Shown in pieces: positions 60,634-64,000 of a stretch of 64,000 nt of DNA. Source of the DNA: Alteromonadaceae bacterium 2753L.S.0a.02 (GTDB lineage: Bacteria; Pseudomonadota; Gammaproteobacteria; Pseudomonadales; Cellvibrionaceae). The stretch lies in the NCBI GenBank assembly GCA_007827375.1, contig VISH01000002.1:434001-498000 (forward strand), written 5' to 3'. The notes beneath the pieces were generated by a model that did not search any database, had not been told where the DNA came from, and was given only the letters and a program-made list of their open reading frames with translations. A program made the translations under genes and the position numbers. Positions within the stretch are counted from its first letter, which is position 1. Each line of letters begins with the position of its first letter.

Positions 60634-63423
60634 ATGAAATTCTTAAAGTCGCGCCAGCGGATACTCGCCACATTTTTATGTGCAGCCGCGTGGGCACCTT
60701 TTGCCTCTGCGCAAACAACATTAACCTCAAACTCCACCGGTACGAATGGTGGATACTACTATTCATTTTGGAAAGATGGTGGCGATGCAAGTTTTACCTT
60801 GCATCCCGGTGGTCGCTACGCTTCCAACTGGACGAGCGCAACCAATAACTGGGTTGGTGGTAAAGGCTGGAACCCGGGTAGCCGACGCACAGTGACCTAT
60901 TCTGGAAGTTACAGCGCCAACGGTACCAGCTACCTAGCTCTCTACGGCTGGACTCGTAATCCGCTCATTGAATACTATATTGTTGAAAATTGGGTGAACT
61001 ACAATCCCAGCTCCGGTGCCTCAACTTTCGGCACGGCGAATCTCGACGGTAGCACGTATACCTTGGCGCGCAGCCAGCGTGTCAACCAACCCTCCATCGA
61101 CGGCACCGCAACCTTCTACCAATTCTGGAGTGTGCGTGCCCAGAAACGCACCAGCGGTAGCATTACCGTTGGTTCTCATTTTGATGCCTGGGCGGGAGCC
61201 GGCATGAACCTCGGTAGTGAATTTAATTACATGGTGATGGCAACCGAGGGCTATCAAAGCAGCGGTAATTCTGACATTACGGTGGGAGCTTCCAGTGGCG
61301 GTAGTACAACATCGTCCAGCACCTCTTCGTCATCGAGTTCCAGCTCTAACTCTTCCAGCAGTTCCAGCGGCGCAGCTGGCGGAAGTTGTGCGGGGGTAAA
61401 TGTGTATCCTAACTGGACAGCGCGTGATTGGTCTGGTGGCCCCTACAACCACGCCAATAATGGCGATCAAATGGTGTATCAGAACACCTTGTATCGTGCC
61501 AATTGGTATACCACCACTGTACCGGGTAGCGATTCATCCTGGACGAATCTGGGCTCCTGTGGCACTTCTTCTTCTACGACCTCTAGTTCTTCTAGCAGCT
61601 CAAGTTCAAGTAGTTCAACATCAAGTACATCCAGCTCGAGCAGCAGTAGCTCCACCAGTTCTACCAGTTCCAGTAGTTCTAGTAGTTCCAGTAGTTCCAG
61701 CTCCAGCAGTTCCGGTTCTACAGGTTCCTGCAACGGGCTTAATGAGTACCCCGACTGGACTGCCCGAGATTGGTCGGGTGGCCCCTACAATCATGCCAAC
61801 GCCGGTGATCAGATGGTGTATCAAGGTGCAATTTACGTGGCGAATTGGTACACCACTACCGTACCGGGCAGCGATCCGTCATGGACGCAGGTGGGCACGT
61901 GTAGTGGCACCGGAAGCAGTTCCAGCTCATCGTCGTCGAGTAGTTCAAGCTCTAGCTCCAGCAGCTCGACAACCAGTACTACAAGCTCGTCGTCGTCCAG
62001 CAGTTCGAGCAGTTCCAGCAGCTCAACGACAACTTCTTCCAGCGGTGGCTTCAGCGTTGACGGCAGCGGTAATATCACCAGGAATGGTCAAATATTCCCA
62101 ATGCACTGTGGTTCCTGGTTTGGTCTGGAAGGTCGTCACGAACCCTCAGATGATCCTGACAACCCCAGTGGTGCGCCCATGGAACTTTATATCGGCAATG
62201 TATTCTGGGCCGATAATCACGACCGTACCATTGAGCAAACTATGGAAGAAATTACCGCTCGCGGCATTAACGTCATTCGCTTCCCGATCGCACCGCAAAC
62301 GCTCGATCCGAATGATCCGCAAGGTCGTCCGCCTTACATGAAAAACTACGAGCCACTGCGTCAGGATAACGCCCGTCAGGCTATGGAAGACTTTATTGTG
62401 CTGGCCGATCAATACGACTTGCAGGTTATGCTCGATATACACTCCTGTTCCAACTATGTCGGATGGCGCGCTGGCCGTTTTGATGCGCGTCCGCCCTACG
62501 TAGACAATGAGCGCGAAAATTACGACTTTATGCGTGAAGATTATTCGTGTGCGGCTTCTGGCAACCCCAGTAGCGTTACCGACATCGACGCGTATAACAA
62601 GCAGGCGTGGTTGGCAGACTTGCAAGAGCTGGCAGGTCTGTCTGCCCAGTTGGGAGTGGATAACATCATCGGTATCGATATTTTCAACGAGCCATGGGAT
62701 TACACCTGGGCAGAGTGGAAGGCCAATATCGAAGATGCCTATGCCGCGATCAGTCAGGTAAATCCCGATATACTCATATTTGCACAGGGCATTTCCGCTT
62801 CAGCAGGCAATCAGGATGGCAATCCGGATGACAAAGTAGAAGTTCCTCACGGTGATGAATTCAGCAACCCGAACTGGGGTGAAAACCTCTACCCGGCTGG
62901 TGATGATCTGCCCAATGTACCGCAATCAAAACTGGTATTTTCACCCCACACCTACGGTCCATCGGTGTTTGTACAGCGCATGTTTATGGACCCAAGCCAA
63001 CCGGAATGTGAAGGCCTCGAAGGTGATGAAGCCGGTGACAATGAATGCAACATTGTGATTGATCCGAGCATCCTGCGTCCCGGTTGGGAAGAGCACTTCG
63101 GCTATCTGCGCGATATGGGCTATGCGGTCGTTGTCGGTGAGTTTGGTGGTCTCTTCAACTGGCCAGACGGCTCAAGCGAGCGAGATATCGCCCGTTGGGG
63201 ATACATCAACGACAATGTTGATGAACAGTGGCAGAACGCTTTTGTCGACTACATGGCATCGAAGAACATCGAAGCTTGTTATTGGTCAATTAACCCAGAG
63301 TCTGGTGATACCGGTGGGCTCTATTCACACGCCTACGACCCCATTAGCAATACTGCAGGTTGGGGAACCTGGACCGGGTTCGAAGAAGGCAAGTGGAGCA
63401 TGTTGAACCGCCTGTGGAATTAA
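60634..63423 (+). CDS. Secreted bifunctional GH11-CBM5-CBM5-GH5 hydrolase
   Basis: A 929-residue paralogue with signal peptide (about 1-27, ending FASAQ), GH11 (28-221; nucleophile Glu113, acid/base Glu205), CBM5-like modules at 252-310 and 366-424, and GH5 (about 470-929; acid/base Glu686 in IDIFNEPWDY, nucleophile Glu836 in VVVGEFGGLF). Linkers are almost pure serine with scattered Thr/Asn. Same architecture as the second gene, but the coding sequence is clearly diverged, so it is an older copy. ATG 60634 has ACTGGAGATT upstream. It ends in a strong terminator. Confidence 0.95.
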   Translation: MKFLKSRQRILATFLCAAAWAPFASAQTTLTSNSTGTNGGYYYSFWKDGGDASFTLHPGGRYASNWTSATNNWVGGKGWNPGSRRTVTYSGSYSANGTSYLALYGWTRNPLIEYYIVENWVNYNPSSGASTFGTANLDGSTYTLARSQRVNQPSIDGTATFYQFWSVRAQKRTSGSITVGSHFDAWAGAGMNLGSEFNYMVMATEGYQSSGNSDITVGASSGGSTTSSSTSSSSSSSSNSSSSSSGAAGGSCAGVNVYPNWTARDWSGGPYNHANNGDQMVYQNTLYRANWYTTTVPGSDSSWTNLGSCGTSSSTTSSSSSSSSSSSSTSSTSSSSSSSSTSSTSSSSSSSSSSSSSSSSGSTGSCNGLNEYPDWTARDWSGGPYNHANAGDQMVYQGAIYVANWYTTTVPGSDPSWTQVGTCSGTGSSSSSSSSSSSSSSSSSSTTSTTSSSSSSSSSSSSSSTTTSSSGGFSVDGSGNITRNGQIFPMHCGSWFGLEGRHEPSDDPDNPSGAPMELYIGNVFWADNHDRTIEQTMEEITARGINVIRFPIAPQTLDPNDPQGRPPYMKNYEPLRQDNARQAMEDFIVLADQYDLQVMLDIHSCSNYVGWRAGRFDARPPYVDNERENYDFMREDYSCAASGNPSSVTDIDAYNKQAWLADLQELAGLSAQLGVDNIIGIDIFNEPWDYTWAEWKANIEDAYAAISQVNPDILIFAQGISASAGNQDGNPDDKVEVPHGDEFSNPNWGENLYPAGDDLPNVPQSKLVFSPHTYGPSVFVQRMFMDPSQPECEGLEGDEAGDNECNIVIDPSILRPGWEEHFGYLRDMGYAVVVGEFGGLFNWPDGSSERDIARWGYINDNVDEQWQNAFVDYMASKNIEACYWSINPESGDTGGLYSHAYDPISNTAGWGTWTGFEEGKWSMLNRLWN

Positions 63424-63464
63424 ACTTCATAGGCAAACTGGTTTCTTAACTCCAGTAAGTGAGG

Positions 63465-63498
63465 GCCCGGGGGAGTATTTCTCCTCCGGGCTTTTTTT
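63465..63498. terminator. Terminator after fourth hydrolase gene, between convergent genes
   Basis: GCCCGGGGGAG pairs with CTCCTCCGGGC around TATTT, followed by seven T. It lies 12 bases before the end of the convergent hemerythrin gene and may serve both. Confidence 0.9.
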
Positions 63499-63510
63499 GT
63501 TAAGAGCACT

Positions 63511-63933
63511 CTAGGATGCTTTGCCGCGCGCAGCCTGATAGTTTTTCAGATGTTCGACCAGCTCGGCATCGTGACTACTGTTGTGGCGGGTAAACCAGTA
63601 AGGCAGTTGCTCGGTAACATAGGTACGGGCCATTAACACTGAGCCGCGTGCTACCATGGCGTGGATACTTTTAAGGTCCCGCAGCACACGTAAATGCTCA
63701 CTTAAGTGAGTTTCCATGCGCTCAGCCGGGTAATTGTAATGTCGCATCATGTGTTGTTCTGCGCCGAAATGTTCTTCAGCATGGGCCACCAGCGCGGCGA
63801 AAAGGCGAATAAATTCTGCGAGGTCGGCTTTTGCGAGGGCTAAAAGCAACTCAGCAAACTCCTGGTGGGAGCGATCTATGGTCTCATCCCCAAGGGCTTG
63901 CAGGGAAACCGGCTCACTTATCATAGCAGTCAT
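63511..63933 (-). CDS. Bacteriohemerythrin
   Basis: The 140-residue four-helix protein shows the di-iron ligands of hemerythrins: His in DRSHQEF, H-x3-E within HAEEHFGAEQHMM, H-x3-H in HLSEHL and the terminal H-x4-D in RHNSSHD. It binds O2 reversibly and may store or sense oxygen, or protect from it. It is cytoplasmic, without a signal peptide or fused signalling domain. The start could be residue 1 or 4. The remaining 67 bases of the window hold nothing recognisable. Confidence 0.92.
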   Translation of the reverse strand: MTAMISEPVSLQALGDETIDRSHQEFAELLLALAKADLAEFIRLFAALVAHAEEHFGAEQHMMRHYNYPAERMETHLSEHLRVLRDLKSIHAMVARGSVLMARTYVTEQLPYWFTRHNSSHDAELVEHLKNYQAARGKAS

Positions 63934-64000
63934 AACTAACTCCTGTAGTCACTGTCTTCAATGTAGGTCTGCTTGAAAGATTTCCCTAACGCGCGGTGTG

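Overview
The window reads as a chromosomal segment of a marine, lignocellulose-degrading gammaproteobacterium of the Cellvibrionaceae type (Teredinibacter/Saccharophagus-like). This is inferred from the mid-range GC content, the gammaproteobacterial gene orders (nudF-yqiB-cpdA-yqiA-parE; zapA-6S RNA-ygfA; pepP-ubiH-ubiI; hisBHAF) and, above all, the secreted multidomain glycoside hydrolases joined by long polyserine linkers. Species cannot be fixed from the sequence alone.

Layout. 1-4763: 3' half of tex, an AraC-type regulator divergent from an lpxC homologue, and a TolC-type outer-membrane protein. 4979-12721: a TPP riboswitch followed by thiD-thiC-nudF-yqiB, then cpdA, yqiA and parE. 12857-13915: an intact IS30-family element. 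13967-23186: a haem-binding membrane sensor with a small partner, an MscS channel, two MFS carriers around a TonB-like single-pass protein, a small secreted protein and a secreted glycerophosphodiester phosphodiesterase. 23319-29535: ilvA, rpiA, serA, and feoAB behind a Fur box and an FNR/Anr-like box. 29536-30476: a long gene-poor stretch with a 48-codon membrane peptide gene. 30477-36650: ygfA, 6S RNA, zapA, a ZapB-like coiled coil, ygfB, pepP, ubiH and ubiI. 36676-40139: pqiABC lipid-transport operon. 40167-44619: a compact cluster of a hexapeptide acyltransferase, two methyltransferases, a squalene-cyclase-like alpha-toroid protein and a GT4 glycosyltransferase. 44656-49458: a thioredoxin-fold protein, a 42-aa membrane protein behind an FNR-like box, hisBHAF, and an exported methyltransferase-fold protein.

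50422-63423 is the most distinctive region: four tandem genes for secreted plant-cell-wall hydrolases. The first is CBM10-CBM5-GH5. The next three are GH11-(CBM5)n-GH5 fusions, placing a xylanase and a beta-1,4-glucanase-type domain in one polypeptide, and one of them carries two further beta-rich modules. The GH5 part of the first two genes is identical over 1,500 bp by direct reading. The identity starts inside a polyserine linker and ends at the stop codon, pointing to very recent gene conversion or unequal exchange. Each gene ends in its own rho-independent terminator, so they look individually transcribed. A bacteriohemerythrin gene closes the window.

All family names rest on motifs and gene order recognised by eye; no database search was run.
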